This document shows, piece by piece, positions 1 through 8,793 of a stretch of DNA of 53,219 nucleotides. The notes beneath the pieces are model-generated. The model was not told where the DNA came from, did no database searches, and saw only the letters and a list, made by a program, of their open reading frames with translations. Both the position numbers and the translations under genes were made by a program. The DNA comes from Chromatiales bacterium. GTDB lineage: Bacteria; Pseudomonadota; Gammaproteobacteria; Steroidobacterales; GCA-2729495. Each line of letters opens with the position of its first letter. Positions within the stretch are counted from its first letter, which is position 1. The stretch lies in contig CP070671.1 in the NCBI GenBank assembly GCA_020351875.1, positions 1,896,157 through 1,949,375 on the forward strand, read 5' to 3'.

Positions 1-414
1 CACCTTCACGGTCAGCGGGGAACCCTGCCGCGTGTACCGATAGCTGTCCTGCTGACCGCCCGGCAGGGCCGGCAGCGCGATGGCGATGTAATCGTTCTTG
101 TTATCGGGCCCGGTCCAGGTGACCGTCAGCACGCTGCCCGATGGCGCACTGGCCGGCGCATCGAGGGTGGCAGGTCCGGTTCGCAGCTCCTCCGCCGGTT
201 CGTCCGCAACGGGGCTGTCCTCAGACGCTACGACCAGGGAATCGTTGCCGTCGGACACAACGGTACCGGCAGCTGACCCCGGGATCTCCATTGCGGGGTT
301 GGCGCTTTGCCCGACCTGCGCGGCCGAGTCGGTCGCCGCGAACCCGAGCAGCCAACAGGACCACGCGGCAAGCGACGCTGCGGCCTTGAGCGGGTTCTGG
401 CGCCGCACGATCAT
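1..414 (-). CDS. Exported protein, N-terminal part (cut by window edge), possible VWA/surface protein
   Basis: The reading frame is open on the minus strand from an ATG at 414 to the window edge, giving the first 138 residues of a longer protein. The start has a basic N-terminus (MIVRRQNPLK) and a hydrophobic stretch to about residue 30, consistent with a signal peptide ending near AAQ. After a low-complexity acidic and Ser/Ala-rich stretch comes a segment around residues 93-138 with VTWTGP, DYIAIA and YRYTRQGSP. This resembles a short beta domain I recall from exported von Willebrand factor A-type proteins. The family call is from memory of that motif and is tentative; the missing C-terminal part would decide it. 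It is divergent from the gene at 510. Confidence 0.6.
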   Translation of the reverse strand, partial: MIVRRQNPLKAAASLAAWSCWLLGFAATDSAAQVGQSANPAMEIPGSAAGTVVSDGNDSLVVASEDSPVADEPAEELRTGPATLDAPASAPSGSVLTVTWTGPDNKNDYIAIALPALPGGQQDSYRYTRQGSPLTVKV

Positions 415-509
415 CGGCGTGTGTCGCGGAGTTCGCACATGGGCTGGAATACGCGGCAGTGTAGGCGAGTCAGGTGAAATTGCCTATGCTGGCGGCCGAG
501 GAGGGGAGC

Positions 510-1220
510 ATGGCCGAAGAAGACACAGAAGAACGCAAACGCATCCGGGACGTAATCAAGGAAGACGCCCTGGAGACCCGCGAGGAGTTGAGCGGCAAGC
601 TGCGGGCCAGCTGGAGCCGGCCGGTTTACCTGCTGTTTGTGATCGGGGGCGCCATCCTCGGGCTGGCGATCAACAATGTGGCCAGGCGCATCGTCGACTC
701 GATGCTGGACGAGCCCCAGGTCGTGCAACTGGATACGGACCTGCAGGCGGCGAGTGAGGAACTGCAGGAGTCTGCCGACGAGATCAAGTCGCTGGTCGCG
801 GACATCGAGGCCAAGGCGGCGGCTGACCCGGCACTGAAAGAAGAGTTCGCGGTGCTGCAGGGACGCTTGATTGGCCTGACGGCGCTGGTGGCGAAGACCT
901 CAGAGCAAACGGAGAAGGTGGCGTCGATTTCGGAGGCACTGCGCGAAGACTGGCAGCGCAACCGGCGGGCAGCCGACCGCAAGATCGATTCCGTGCCCGA
1001 CCTGGTCCTCGGCAGCGGCGATGCGGTGCGGGTGTGCAACGGCATTGCGTCGGTAGGTGTGACCGCCACGGACACTAACGAAGGCTCGGTGCAGCTCAAG
1101 GTCAAGGACTGGACCTACCAGGTCAAGCCCGCCCAGCGCGTGCCGCTCGAGGGCGGCGCGGCGGTGGACTTCATCGGGCTCGACGGCGGCAACGCCAAGC
1201 TGCAGATCAGTTGCCCGTGA
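510..1220 (+). CDS. Membrane-anchored coiled-coil protein of unknown function
   Basis: This 236-residue protein starts at the ATG at 510, preceded by a strong GAGGAGGGG ribosome site; an in-frame ATG at 474 lacks one. A charged N-terminal segment (residues 1-35, rich in Glu, Arg and Lys) precedes a single transmembrane helix at about residues 38-58. A long Glu/Ala/Leu heptad-like region at roughly 70-150 looks like a coiled coil. The C-terminal 80 residues contain two cysteines (VRVCNG and LQISCP) and look like a small beta domain, probably periplasmic. I do not recognise a named family. It is likely a bitopic inner-membrane protein that oligomerises through the coiled coil. Confidence 0.7.
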   Translation: MAEEDTEERKRIRDVIKEDALETREELSGKLRASWSRPVYLLFVIGGAILGLAINNVARRIVDSMLDEPQVVQLDTDLQAASEELQESADEIKSLVADIEAKAAADPALKEEFAVLQGRLIGLTALVAKTSEQTEKVASISEALREDWQRNRRAADRKIDSVPDLVLGSGDAVRVCNGIASVGVTATDTNEGSVQLKVKDWTYQVKPAQRVPLEGGAAVDFIGLDGGNAKLQISCP

Positions 1221-1288
1221 CGGCGTTCACGCCGCGCTGCCTGGCGACTATCCGCACCTGGCCTGCAGGCGCGAGTTGAACGCGGTGA

Positions 1289-1831
1289 CTATTCGGCCGG
1301 CGCGGGGGTAATAGACGGTGCTGGCGGGCGGGCCTCCACGCCCACGATCAGGATGTCGAAGGTGATGTCTTTCCCGGCCAGCGGGTGATTGAAATCGAGC
1401 ACCGCCACTTCTTCCTTGATTTCCGATACCCGGATCGGCCCCGGGAAACCCTGCGCCTGCAACATCGCACCTTGCACGCGAGCGCCTTCCGGCAGCTGGT
1501 CCAGCGGAATCTCCTGGAACGCGTCCTGCCTGACCTCGCCGTATGCATTGGCCGCCGTGAGGCTCACGGATTTTTCCTGGCCCGCGCTCATGCCCTCCAG
1601 TTCCGCTTCCAGGGCCGGCAGGATCTGGCCGCCGCCCTGGATATAGACCATCGGTTCCTGGCCTGAATTGCTTTCCACGACGTCGCCCTCGGACGTGAGG
1701 GTGTAGGTGAACGAGACCTGCTTGCCTTCTGCGATCATTTCGGGTGTCTCCTGGGCCATGCCCTGGGGTGCCACCAGTGTCGCGAAGACAAACAATGACA
1801 CGTAGTTAAATTTGCGTAATGGACGGAACAT
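1289..1831 (-). CDS. Exported FKBP-type (SlyD-like) peptidyl-prolyl isomerase
   Basis: The protein is about 180 residues. A signal peptide covers residues 1-26 (hydrophobic VSLFVFATLV, cleavage near GMAQ). The mature part has the SlyD-type FKBP pattern: VSFTYTLTSEGDVVESN, then YIQGGGQILPALEAELEGM, then a flap with NAYGEVR, and a C-terminal DFNHPLAGKDITFDI strand. SlyD-type FKBPs catalyse prolyl cis-trans isomerisation; this one should do so in the periplasm. I favour the ATG at 1831, which has a G-rich stretch seven bases upstream. An in-frame ATG at 1846 would add five residues but has no ribosome site. It is transcribed alone, away from the barrel gene at 2302. Confidence 0.88.
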   Translation of the reverse strand: MFRPLRKFNYVSLFVFATLVAPQGMAQETPEMIAEGKQVSFTYTLTSEGDVVESNSGQEPMVYIQGGGQILPALEAELEGMSAGQEKSVSLTAANAYGEVRQDAFQEIPLDQLPEGARVQGAMLQAQGFPGPIRVSEIKEEVAVLDFNHPLAGKDITFDILIVGVEARPPAPSITPAPAE

Positions 1832-2301
1832 TCGTCTGCCCCCCATAAAGAAATGTGGATTGCGTGGATGAAATCGCGGGGGCTACTTCCTGTCGCCGCC
1901 ATCGCGATATGCCCTGAGAACCAAGTGCCGGCCGTTCGGGGGCCAGGACACTTCAACCTGATTACGGCGCTCGAATCAGTGTGCGATGCAGGGACGGAGG
2001 CGAGTACGGAAAGAGATTGTGCGCGAAGGCTAGCATCTGAAAACCGCTGCAGGCAAATCCCGATGCGCTGGCCACCCGCGTCTTGTGGCACCTTGCGGTC
2101 TGCGCCATCAGGCGAGCCATGTAGGGTGGACACTTGCTCATACCCGCGGTTGGAAATCTGCAGGCAAAGGGCTTGAATATCCGGAAATGAGCCCCATATC
2201 CGCGTTGTCAGTCAGCACTTCGCGGATACTGTACTTCCCCTCACTATCGCCGGTTGTTCTGCAAGACAGTTCCGCCTGCTGAGGGAGGAAAGGAGGGCAC
2301 C
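1832..2301. other. Divergent intergenic region
   Basis: This 470-base stretch lies between the FKBP gene and the outer-membrane barrel gene, which are transcribed away from each other. Open frames here have proline/arginine-rich shadow composition and no recognisable protein. It presumably holds both promoters, but no clear -35/-10 pair or dyad stood out. Confidence 0.5.
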
Positions 2302-2982
2302 ATGCGTCGATCCTTGTTGGTCCTGAGCCTGCTGGCCGCGTCGCCGGTTCAGGCGCAACTCGATTTCGTCAATGACCGGCCCGGGTTCTATGCTGGCGGT
2401 GGCGTAGCATTCACGAATGTCTATGCGACCAGCTGGACCAGCGCGACCAGCAGTTCCGAGAGCGGCGACAGCGACTACGGTTTCATGGTGAATGCTGGCT
2501 ATCGCTTTAACCCGTATATCGCCCTGGAAGTGGGTTATCTCGACGGCGGCACGCCGGAATTCAACGACAGCGGCTTCGACGGGCGAGTCGATACCGAGGT
2601 GGACCTGACCGCGTGGCAGGCAGCCGGTATCGCCACGTGGCCCGTGGCCGAGCGCTGGGAGCTGTGCTTAAAGCTGGGGCTGTCGGCCTGGGATGCAGAC
2701 GGTGACCAGTTGCTGACACCCGTCGGCGGACCGTCGGTGCTTCGCCGCGAAGATCGCAACGGCCCCAGCTTCCTGGTTGGCCTCGGCCTGGGCGTGACGC
2801 TCCTCGAACACCTGCACCTGCGTCTTGAGTACCAGTCGTTCGAAATCGATGACGAGATGCTGGCCCTCGATGCCATTAACACCGGCAACGACGACGCCAG
2901 CTTCGACAGCGTAATTCTCCAGTTCCACTACCGCTTTGCCGGGCCGAAGAAGAGCGAGCCCCTGGAGCGGCCTGTCGACTGA
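2302..2982 (+). CDS. OmpA-like/OmpW-like small outer-membrane beta-barrel protein
   Basis: The protein has 226 residues. Translation starts at the ATG at 2302 behind GGAGGAAAGGAGGG. Residues 1-18 form a signal peptide (RRSLLVLSLLAASPVQA). The mature protein has alternating hydrophobic/polar strands with aromatic girdles, such as PGFYAGGGVAF, GYRFNPYIALEVGYLDGG and LRLEYQSFEID, and it nears its end with FHYRF, a typical barrel-insertion signal. Barrels of this type (OmpA-N/outer-membrane protein beta-barrel domain) have about eight strands and serve structural or small-solute roles. Substrate cannot be told. The extended Ser/Thr-rich loop (SWTSATSSSESGDSD) fits an exposed loop. Confidence 0.85.
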   Translation: MRRSLLVLSLLAASPVQAQLDFVNDRPGFYAGGGVAFTNVYATSWTSATSSSESGDSDYGFMVNAGYRFNPYIALEVGYLDGGTPEFNDSGFDGRVDTEVDLTAWQAAGIATWPVAERWELCLKLGLSAWDADGDQLLTPVGGPSVLRREDRNGPSFLVGLGLGVTLLEHLHLRLEYQSFEIDDEMLALDAINTGNDDASFDSVILQFHYRFAGPKKSEPLERPVD

Positions 2983-3044
2983 GTGTATTGAAACCTGGAT
3001 GCCTGGCGTTCGCATCTTCAAGTCCGTGGCGTGGGGAGGAGCCG

Positions 3045-3518
3045 ATGTCTGCAGAAGCCAACAAGCAATTGATCCACACCGTGATTGATGTGATTTTCAA
3101 TCAGCAGGACCTCGACCGGCTCGAGGAGTTCTTCACCGAAGATTTCCACAACCACGACGGGTACCCCGGCGCGCCGACGGGCCCGGCCGCGTTCCGGGCC
3201 TACCTGCCGATGATGAAGACTGCGTTCCCGGACCGGGTGCTGACGCCCGAGTTCACCTTGTGCGATGGCGACCGCGTGGTGTCGCGCACGATTACCGAGG
3301 GCACGATGACGGGGCCATTCATGGGTATGGCCCCGACCGGCAAGCGCTACCGGATTACGGCCACGGATACCTACCAGATCCGGGACGGCAAGATCTGCGC
3401 GCGCTGGGGCAACGAGGATTCGCTCGGCATGATGCAGCAACTCGGGCTCATGGAGGGTGGCTGGCGCACGGCGACCACCGATGACGCCGGGTCCGTCGAG
3501 GCTGACTATGACGGCTAG
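3045..3518 (+). CDS. SnoaL-like ester cyclase / NTF2-like protein
   Basis: The protein has 157 residues, with the start at the ATG at 3045 behind GGGGAGGA. The pattern is that of the SnoaL polyketide-cyclase-like branch of the NTF2-like fold: a helical N-terminus (NKQLIHTVIDVIFNQQD), FFTEDFHNHDG, FRAYLPMMKTAFPD, then beta strands with DRVVSRTITEGTMTGPFMG and a closing IRDGKICARWGNEDSLGMMQQLG. These are cytosolic small-molecule-binding proteins and sometimes isomerases or cyclases. The substrate is unknown. No signal peptide is seen. Confidence 0.88.
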   Translation: MSAEANKQLIHTVIDVIFNQQDLDRLEEFFTEDFHNHDGYPGAPTGPAAFRAYLPMMKTAFPDRVLTPEFTLCDGDRVVSRTITEGTMTGPFMGMAPTGKRYRITATDTYQIRDGKICARWGNEDSLGMMQQLGLMEGGWRTATTDDAGSVEADYDG

Positions 3519-3527
3519 ATTGGTGTC

Positions 3528-3565
3528 GGGGGCCCGATTCCCTTAGGATTCTCGCGCGGGCCCCC
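3528..3565. repeat. GC-rich inverted repeat after the SnoaL-like gene
   Basis: The bases gggggcccg at 3528-3536 are the exact reverse complement of cgggccccc at 3557-3565, with a 20-base loop. It lies ten bases after the stop codon of the SnoaL-like gene. It could stabilise the 3' end or help termination, but no T-run follows, so it is not a classical intrinsic terminator. Confidence 0.4.
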
Positions 3566-3682
3566 GGGCCGGCTTTGGTGGCGGTCGCCGCGACGACCTG
3601 CCGGGACCGAAATTTGTGGCCTGCGGACCAGAATTGGCCGGCCTGAATGCGCAGACTCTGCGCTCCAGCCCCAGGACCTGAT

Positions 3683-4594
3683 ATGACCCTTCGCACCCTC
3701 TTGCTGGTGTCTGCGGCCTCGATCGCCGCCACGAGCTGCAGCACCTGGCGGGGCCAGGCACCTGCCGTTCGCCTGACGGCCCTGGCCAGCCAGGTCAACG
3801 GTGTGGAGACCGATCCGGCGGCCTGCCGCGACCGGATGGCCGAGTCGGCAGCCGCGCCGGGCGCAGGGCTGGATTCCAGCCGCCTGGGCATCCTGAGCTG
3901 GAACGTGAAAAAGGGCCAGCATTCGAACTGGCGCCACGACCTGGCACGGATGGCTGCCGACAAGCACCTGATCCTGATCCAGGAGGCCAGCCTCGGCCCC
4001 GAGTTACTGGACGCGCTGGAGCCCACGGCGCACTGGGCCTTTGCGCCCGGCTACCGCACCCGGATGGGTGCCACGGGCGTGATGACGCTGAGCAGTACAC
4101 CCCCGCTGACGCAGTGCAACCTGCAGATCATGGAACCGTGGCTGCGCACGCCGAAAGCCACGTCGATTACCGAGTTTGGCCTGACCGGCACGAACGAGAC
4201 TTTGGTCGTTGCGAATATCCACGCCGTCAATTTCTCCGTGGGCGTGGTGGAGTTCCGGCAGCAGATCCAAGCGTTGCGCACGGCGCTGGCGGATCATGCC
4301 GGGCCGATTATCCTGTCCGGCGATTTCAACACCTGGCGCACCGCGCGGCTGGACATACTCTCTGAAGTCACGCGCGAGCTTGGCCTGGAGCCCATCGGTT
4401 TCGACAACGATCACCGTACCCTGGCATTCGGCCTGCCGCTGGACCACCTGTTTGTCCGCGGCCTGGCCGTGCAGAGTTCTGCGACCCGGTCGGTGCGCAC
4501 GTCCGATCACAACCCGCTGGCGGCGGAGTTTGCCGTGATCCACCCGATCCGCACGGCCGATGACGTGTCGCTGCCCGAAGAGCTGGCCTTATGA
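3683..4594 (+). CDS. Exported endonuclease/exonuclease/phosphatase-fold protein, probable lipoprotein
   Basis: The protein has 303 residues from the ATG at 3683. The N-terminus has a hydrophobic leader followed by ATSC, a possible lipobox, so it may be a lipoprotein. The EEP (DNase I-like) fold motifs are in order: LSWNVKKGQ, LIQEA with the metal-binding Glu, VVANIHAVNF, LSGDFNTW, LDHLFVRG and SDHNPL near the C-terminus. The full metal and catalytic set (Asn, Glu, Asp-Asn, Asp-His, SDH) is present, so it should be an active Mg-dependent phosphodiesterase or nuclease. The substrate may be extracellular nucleic acid or a phospholipid. Its TGA overlaps the next ATG (ATGA), indicating coupling to the DUF5329 gene. 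Confidence 0.88.
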   Translation: MTLRTLLLVSAASIAATSCSTWRGQAPAVRLTALASQVNGVETDPAACRDRMAESAAAPGAGLDSSRLGILSWNVKKGQHSNWRHDLARMAADKHLILIQEASLGPELLDALEPTAHWAFAPGYRTRMGATGVMTLSSTPPLTQCNLQIMEPWLRTPKATSITEFGLTGTNETLVVANIHAVNFSVGVVEFRQQIQALRTALADHAGPIILSGDFNTWRTARLDILSEVTRELGLEPIGFDNDHRTLAFGLPLDHLFVRGLAVQSSATRSVRTSDHNPLAAEFAVIHPIRTADDVSLPEELAL

Positions 4595-4956
4595 AGTCGG
4601 GCGTCTTCGTCTTACTGTTGATGCTCGCGTTGCCGGCGCTGGCCGAGGACGCGGAGATCGAGTTCCTGCTGACCTCGGTGGAGCAGAGTGGCTGCACGTT
4701 CATCCGCAACGGTGACGCCCATCCCCCCGCAGACGCCGCCGATCACCTGCGCATGAAATACGACCGCGCGGGTTCGCGGGTCAAAGGCGCGGAGCAGTTC
4801 ATCGACCGCATCGCGAGCAAGAGCTCACTGAGCGGCCGACCGTATACCATCCAGTGTGGCGACGGTGAGCCCTATCCGACAAAGCGCTGGCTGACAGAGC
4901 GCCTGGCAGAATACCAGGCGGCGCAGCACCTCGTGTCAGACGCGACGAGCCAGTAG
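4591..4956 (+). CDS. DUF5329 family periplasmic protein
   Basis: A 121-residue exported protein. The signal peptide is residues 1-18 (VFVLLLMLALPALA). The remainder matches the DUF5329 pattern as I know it: EIEFLLTSVEQSGCTFIRNG, a conserved HLRMKY, AEQFIDRIASKSSLSG, YTIQCGDG and a closing WLTERLAEY. The two cysteines (about positions 35 and 89) could form a disulfide. Function is unknown for the family. It overlaps the EEP-fold gene by four bases and should be co-translated with it. Confidence 0.85.
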   Translation: MKSGVFVLLLMLALPALAEDAEIEFLLTSVEQSGCTFIRNGDAHPPADAADHLRMKYDRAGSRVKGAEQFIDRIASKSSLSGRPYTIQCGDGEPYPTKRWLTERLAEYQAAQHLVSDATSQ

Positions 4957-5026
4957 CCCGGCATCAAAAGGCGGATCGACCGCCCATCGCCATCGCGCCC
5001 GATGTTGCCCGGGAGCCTGGGCTCGG

Positions 5027-5635
5027 CTACTTGACCGCGTGAATGGTTTTCACGGTGTCGAGAAATACGTGGTTCACTTCGGTGACCCGGAAACCTGCCG
5101 CGCGAACGTTCGTCACCGTGTCGCGGTCCAGTTCGGGGCCGAAGCGGCTGGCCAGCGGACTCATCAGCTTCATCATCACGTTGAATGGAAACCACCGGCT
5201 GCCGGTGTGTTCGAACATGTGCAGTTCGCCGCCGGGTTTCAGGACCTGGTGCAGGGCAATGAGCCCCGCTACGGGGTTCGGCACCGAGCAGAACGTGCAA
5301 GATGTGAAGACCTGGTCGAAGCTCGCTTCCGGGAACGTCATAGCATGCACGTCCATGACGAGCGCCGTCATGTTGCCGTCGTAGGCGGCGACGCGCGCTT
5401 GCGCCCGCTCCACCATCTTCGGGCTGATGTCGATGGCGGTGATGTCACGCCCGCGCGGAAAGCAGGAAATATCGAGCCCGGTGCCGAGCGCGAGGAACAG
5501 GATCTTTGCATCGGGACGCATGCGTTCGAACAGCCGCAGCTTGGCCGGCCGCCAACGCCATTCCGGCCCGTAGGCCGACATCAGGTCGAAAGTGCGCGAC
5601 GCGCGATCCCATTTGGCCCGGGTGGCGGTGTCCAT
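5027..5635 (-). CDS. Class I SAM-dependent methyltransferase
   Basis: The protein has 202 residues starting at the ATG at 5635 (MDTATRAKWDRASRTFD). Rossmann-type methyltransferase motifs are visible: motif I is ILFLALGTGLDI, the acidic residue after strand 2 is in ITAIDISPKMVERA, then ALVMDVHAM, FDQVFTSCTFCSV and a post-motif LKPGGELHMFEHTG. The overall pattern is like UbiE/phospholipid methyltransferase relatives (Methyltransf_11). Substrate cannot be assigned. It lies two bases downstream of the small membrane-protein gene at 5638-6009 on the same strand, so the two likely form an operon. Confidence 0.88.
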   Translation of the reverse strand: MDTATRAKWDRASRTFDLMSAYGPEWRWRPAKLRLFERMRPDAKILFLALGTGLDISCFPRGRDITAIDISPKMVERAQARVAAYDGNMTALVMDVHAMTFPEASFDQVFTSCTFCSVPNPVAGLIALHQVLKPGGELHMFEHTGSRWFPFNVMMKLMSPLASRFGPELDRDTVTNVRAAGFRVTEVNHVFLDTVKTIHAVK

Positions 5636-5637
5636 GA

Positions 5638-6009
5638 TCAGTCTGCAACCTCCTGCGGGCCGTGCATCGCGGCGTTGATGGCGTAGACGATGATCACCAC
5701 CGCCACACCGGTGCCGATGCCCCAGCGGAATATCGCAGCACCCGCGAGCGGCCACATGCCGCCCCACATGCCGCCGATCATGCCGCTCAGCATGCACGGG
5801 GCCATGACTTCCATCACACCCAGGACCGGGAACAGCAGGGCCAGAGTCACGGGCAACGCGATGGCCATGCCGAGCACCATGCCGACCAGCATGCCCGGGA
5901 CCATGCCCCAGGCACCACCGATCAGCCACGCAGTGACCGCCACAGTCAGGGTGGCGACAAGGGCATTGGCGACCAGGTCGCCGATCACGAAATACAAGCG
6001 CTTTTCCAC
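5638..6009 (-). CDS. Small glycine/methionine-rich integral membrane protein
   Basis: The protein is about 123 residues from a probable GTG at 6009 (MEKRLYFVIGD). It has roughly four hydrophobic helices: residues 9-30, 35-60, 62-85 and 92-112. Helices two and three are rich in Gly and Met with repeated GM steps (WGMVPGMLVGMVLGM, MIGGMWGGMW), a pattern of tightly packed helices. I do not recognise a named family. It ends two bases before the methyltransferase start, so the pair may act together, for example on a membrane lipid. The start is uncertain because no ribosome site is evident. Confidence 0.65.
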   Translation of the reverse strand: MEKRLYFVIGDLVANALVATLTVAVTAWLIGGAWGMVPGMLVGMVLGMAIALPVTLALLFPVLGVMEVMAPCMLSGMIGGMWGGMWPLAGAAIFRWGIGTGVAVVIIVYAINAAMHGPQEVAD

Positions 6010-6102
6010 GGCCCAGGCTGATGCAGAGATTGCCGTTATTCTATCCCTTCCGGCGAACAGGCCAGAAATACCGCCTGGCCGGCTGCCGCGGAGGCCGATT
6101 GG

Positions 6103-6525
6103 ATGCTGACAGCCCGTCTCTGGTTCGCGCGCCTGGTCGCGCTGTACGCGTTGCTGATCTTCACTTTCCTCGCGTACCTGTACGTGATCGAGCCGCTGGA
6201 CCACATCGCCCGGTTCGGCATCAGCGCGTCCGGTGTGCCGGAGTCCATCAATTTTCTGCGCGCCGGGCCGGGTGCGCTGTTCATGGGCATGGCCATCACC
6301 GCGGCCTTCGGGCTGGCGCGGCCCCGGCACCTGGTGACGAGCCTGTGGGTGATCGTGCTGTTCGACGCGTGCGTCGTGGCGGTGCGCCTGTTCGGGATGG
6401 CGGTGGACGGGGTCACCGAACTGCAGCTTTCCGAACTGCAGGACGAAGGCGTATCGTGGTTGGTATTTGTTGCGGCGCTGGTCGCACACCCTCGCCACGA
6501 ATCCGGACCGGGCAGTGAAGCTTGA
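6103..6525 (+). CDS. Small integral membrane protein, DUF4345-like
   Basis: A 140-residue protein with four predicted membrane helices at about residues 8-30, 52-76, 80-102 and 112-128. The arrangement, with a loop containing IEPLDHIARFGI and an FLRAGPGALFMGMAI helix followed by GLARPRHL, resembles DUF4345 proteins. The function of that family is unknown. It is divergent from the membrane protein at 5638-6009 and ends three bases before the metallo-hydrolase gene, so it probably shares a transcript with it. Confidence 0.7.
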   Translation: MLTARLWFARLVALYALLIFTFLAYLYVIEPLDHIARFGISASGVPESINFLRAGPGALFMGMAITAAFGLARPRHLVTSLWVIVLFDACVVAVRLFGMAVDGVTELQLSELQDEGVSWLVFVAALVAHPRHESGPGSEA

Positions 6526-6528
6526 CCG

Positions 6529-7389
6529 ATGAAAGTCTGTTGCGTTGAAGGCAATCGCCAGCGCCTCGACGGAGGCGCGATGTTCGGCAACGTGCCGCGC
6601 GCGCTGTGGGCGCAGTGGCTGCCGCCGGACGACCAGAATCGGGTTGAACTTGCCACGCGCGCGCTGTACGTGCCGGACCTGAACGGCCGGGCCGTGCTGT
6701 TCGAGGCCGGCATTGGCGCATTCTTCGAACCGAAGCTACGCGAGCGCTACGGCGTGTCCGAAGCACAGCATGCGTTGCTCGATTCCCTTGCTGAATTGAG
6801 TGTGGCACACGAAGACATCGATGTCATCGTGCTCAGTCACCTGCACTTCGATCATGCTGGCGGGCTGCTGGCCCCGTATTCAGAAAGCACCGACAAGACG
6901 CTGTTGTTTCCGAAGGCGCGCTTTATCGTCGGCGCCGAGGCCTGGCAGCGGGCGTGCGATCCGCACCCGCGAGACCGCGCGTCCTTCATCCCGGAGTTGC
7001 CGGATTTGCTCGAGGCCACCGGCCGCCTGGAGCTCGTCGAAGGTGAGCGGTCGCCCACCCTGGGCGAGGCGGTGCACTTTCACTTCAGTCACGGCCACAC
7101 GCCGGGCCTGATGCTGTCGCAGGTCGGTGGGCCGGGTGGCGTGCTGTACGTATCGGACCTCGCGCCGGGCAGGCCGTGGGTGCATTTGCCGGTGACCATG
7201 GGTTACGACCGGTATCCGGAAGTGCTGGTGGAAGAAAAGCGCCAGATCCTGGAACTGGCGATGGAGCAGGACCTGCGCCTGGCTTTTCCGCACGATCCCG
7301 AGTGTGGGCTGGGCGCGGTGCAGCAGGACGCGAAAGGCCGCTATTCCGCCGCGGCCGTGCCGGGCGACATCTACGAGATACCTGGCTGA
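6529..7389 (+). CDS. Metallo-beta-lactamase-fold hydrolase
   Basis: The protein has 286 residues. The N-terminal segment has the LDGGAMFG and ALW elements seen in cytosolic MBL-fold hydrolases. The metal motif is [11 protein letters not shown] (HxHxDH) at about residues 103-111, followed by FSHGHTPG with the third-ligand His, YVSDLAPG with the bridging Asp, and FPHDPE with a later His. All metal ligands for a binuclear zinc or iron site appear intact. This subgroup contains lactonases and thioesterase-like enzymes; the substrate is not evident. The ATG at 6529 is kept because the family N-terminus begins upstream of the alternative ATG at 6580. Confidence 0.9.
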   Translation: MKVCCVEGNRQRLDGGAMFGNVPRALWAQWLPPDDQNRVELATRALYVPDLNGRAVLFEAGIGAFFEPKLRERYGVSEAQHALLDSLAELSVAHEDIDVIVLSHLHFDHAGGLLAPYSESTDKTLLFPKARFIVGAEAWQRACDPHPRDRASFIPELPDLLEATGRLELVEGERSPTLGEAVHFHFSHGHTPGLMLSQVGGPGGVLYVSDLAPGRPWVHLPVTMGYDRYPEVLVEEKRQILELAMEQDLRLAFPHDPECGLGAVQQDAKGRYSAAAVPGDIYEIPG

Positions 7390-7433
7390 GTCAGGTACTA
7401 CGGGTGCGGCGCACCGATTACACTGCTTCGACT

Positions 7434-8444
7434 ATGCGAGGCCAACTGCCGACCACCTGTGCGTGGATTTTCCTGTCGCTGCTGACCCTGTTCACCGCGG
7501 GGCTTGGCGCCTGCGCGCCGGACGATGCCGCGTACCAGGTTCGGACGCAGCCGCTGGCCGTTGTCGCGGACGATTCGGTCGTGTTGACCGCGGCCGACGA
7601 TCGCCCTGTGCCACTAAAGATTTTCCACCCTGCAGACGGTGGTCCGTTCCCGCTGGTCGTGTTGTCGCACGGCACCTTTTCGTCGATCCACCGTTACGAC
7701 CGGGTCGCGGAGTACTGGGCTGGGCAGGGCTACGTGGTAATACTGCCGCAGCACATGGATGCGGACTACGGGGTGAGGCCGTCGAGTTACGAGGTGATGC
7801 AGGACGTGATCCGCACCCGTGTGGCGGACATGACGCTGGTGCTGGATGAACTCGACGCGATCGAGGTGGCAGCGCCCGCGGTCGTCGGCAAGATTGCCCG
7901 CGACGAGTATATTGCGGCCGGGCATTCCATCGGTACGCAGGTGGCCATGCTGGTGACCGGGGCGCGTTTTCGCACCGAGTTCAACGGCGAGGTAATGGAG
8001 TCACCGGAAAAACGCTACCGCGCGCTGGTACTGGTCAGTGATCCGGGCAAGATGCGCCTGATGCCGCCGGATACCTGGCTGGCGAGCCCGGTGCCGACGT
8101 TCATGGCCACCGGGACCGAAGACTTTGGCCTGATGGGTAGCCGTGGTGCGCCGACCGAAGGGCAAACCGAAGTCCTGACCGCGGATGAGGCAGCGGACCT
8201 GCCGCGTTACGAATTACTGCTCGACGGCGGGGACCACTATTTCGGTGGCCTGGTGCAGAAAGACGTGAAGAAGGGCGAGCCGGACCACGAGGGGCTGGCG
8301 ATTTTCAACACCACGTCCACCGCGTTCCTGGACGCGATCGCGAAAAGCGATCGCCGCGCACGGGTGTACCTGGACGAGGTGGACCTGTTGGTGGCCACCG
8401 ACGGCCGAGCGAGGCTGACCCGGCCGGAGCCGGTTGCCAACTAA
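7434..8444 (+). CDS. Alpha/beta-hydrolase lipoprotein
   Basis: The protein has 336 residues from the ATG at 7434. A hydrophobic leader ends in a lipobox (GLGAC), so it should be lipid-anchored. The fold pattern is clear: VPLKIFHP, PLVVLSHGTFSS (oxyanion-hole loop), GYVVILPQH, the nucleophile elbow AAGHSIGTQ (GxSxG), PTFMATGTEDFGL with a candidate acid, and GGDHYFGG with the probable catalytic His. This resembles dienelactone-hydrolase/platelet-activating-factor-hydrolase-like proteins. Likely role is ester hydrolysis in the periplasm or at the outer membrane. It follows the MBL gene by 44 bases. Confidence 0.88.
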   Translation: MRGQLPTTCAWIFLSLLTLFTAGLGACAPDDAAYQVRTQPLAVVADDSVVLTAADDRPVPLKIFHPADGGPFPLVVLSHGTFSSIHRYDRVAEYWAGQGYVVILPQHMDADYGVRPSSYEVMQDVIRTRVADMTLVLDELDAIEVAAPAVVGKIARDEYIAAGHSIGTQVAMLVTGARFRTEFNGEVMESPEKRYRALVLVSDPGKMRLMPPDTWLASPVPTFMATGTEDFGLMGSRGAPTEGQTEVLTADEAADLPRYELLLDGGDHYFGGLVQKDVKKGEPDHEGLAIFNTTSTAFLDAIAKSDRRARVYLDEVDLLVATDGRARLTRPEPVAN

Positions 8445-8793
8445 CTCGCCGGCCGCCGGAGCCGAAGCTCAGGCCATGGAGACCCTTAACACGAAGAACC
8501 CGATCACGTCGAGATGCCGTATTCGAAGACCGCTTGGATCTTCCACGGCGCTCTCCCGTTTTGATCAGGGAAAGATAACGCGGCACGGCGGGCCGGGCGT
8601 TGATGGGGTTCACAGAACAAAACACCATGTGATCAGGCACCTGGGCCATCGGCGCGGGCCAGTCGCAGGGCCGGCTGCGGCGGCGTCCGTGCCCGCCTCG
8701 CGGCGCAATTTTTAGCCCGGGACCAAACGATTGGTGTTTGGCGTCTACAGTCGATACGCGCTGTTCGTTGGACCTTTTGTGGAGCCCCTGACC
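8445..8793. other. Intergenic region with no recognisable gene
   Basis: About 350 bases between the hydrolase lipoprotein and the NTF2-like gene. Frames on both strands give arginine- and proline-rich translations with no family pattern. It presumably contains the promoter of the 8794-11667 run; no convincing terminator or dyad was found. Confidence 0.5.

Noticed and set aside
1853..2176. Possible small gene in the 1832-2301 gap
   Set aside because: No ribosome site or recognisable protein, and composition is unlike the neighbours.
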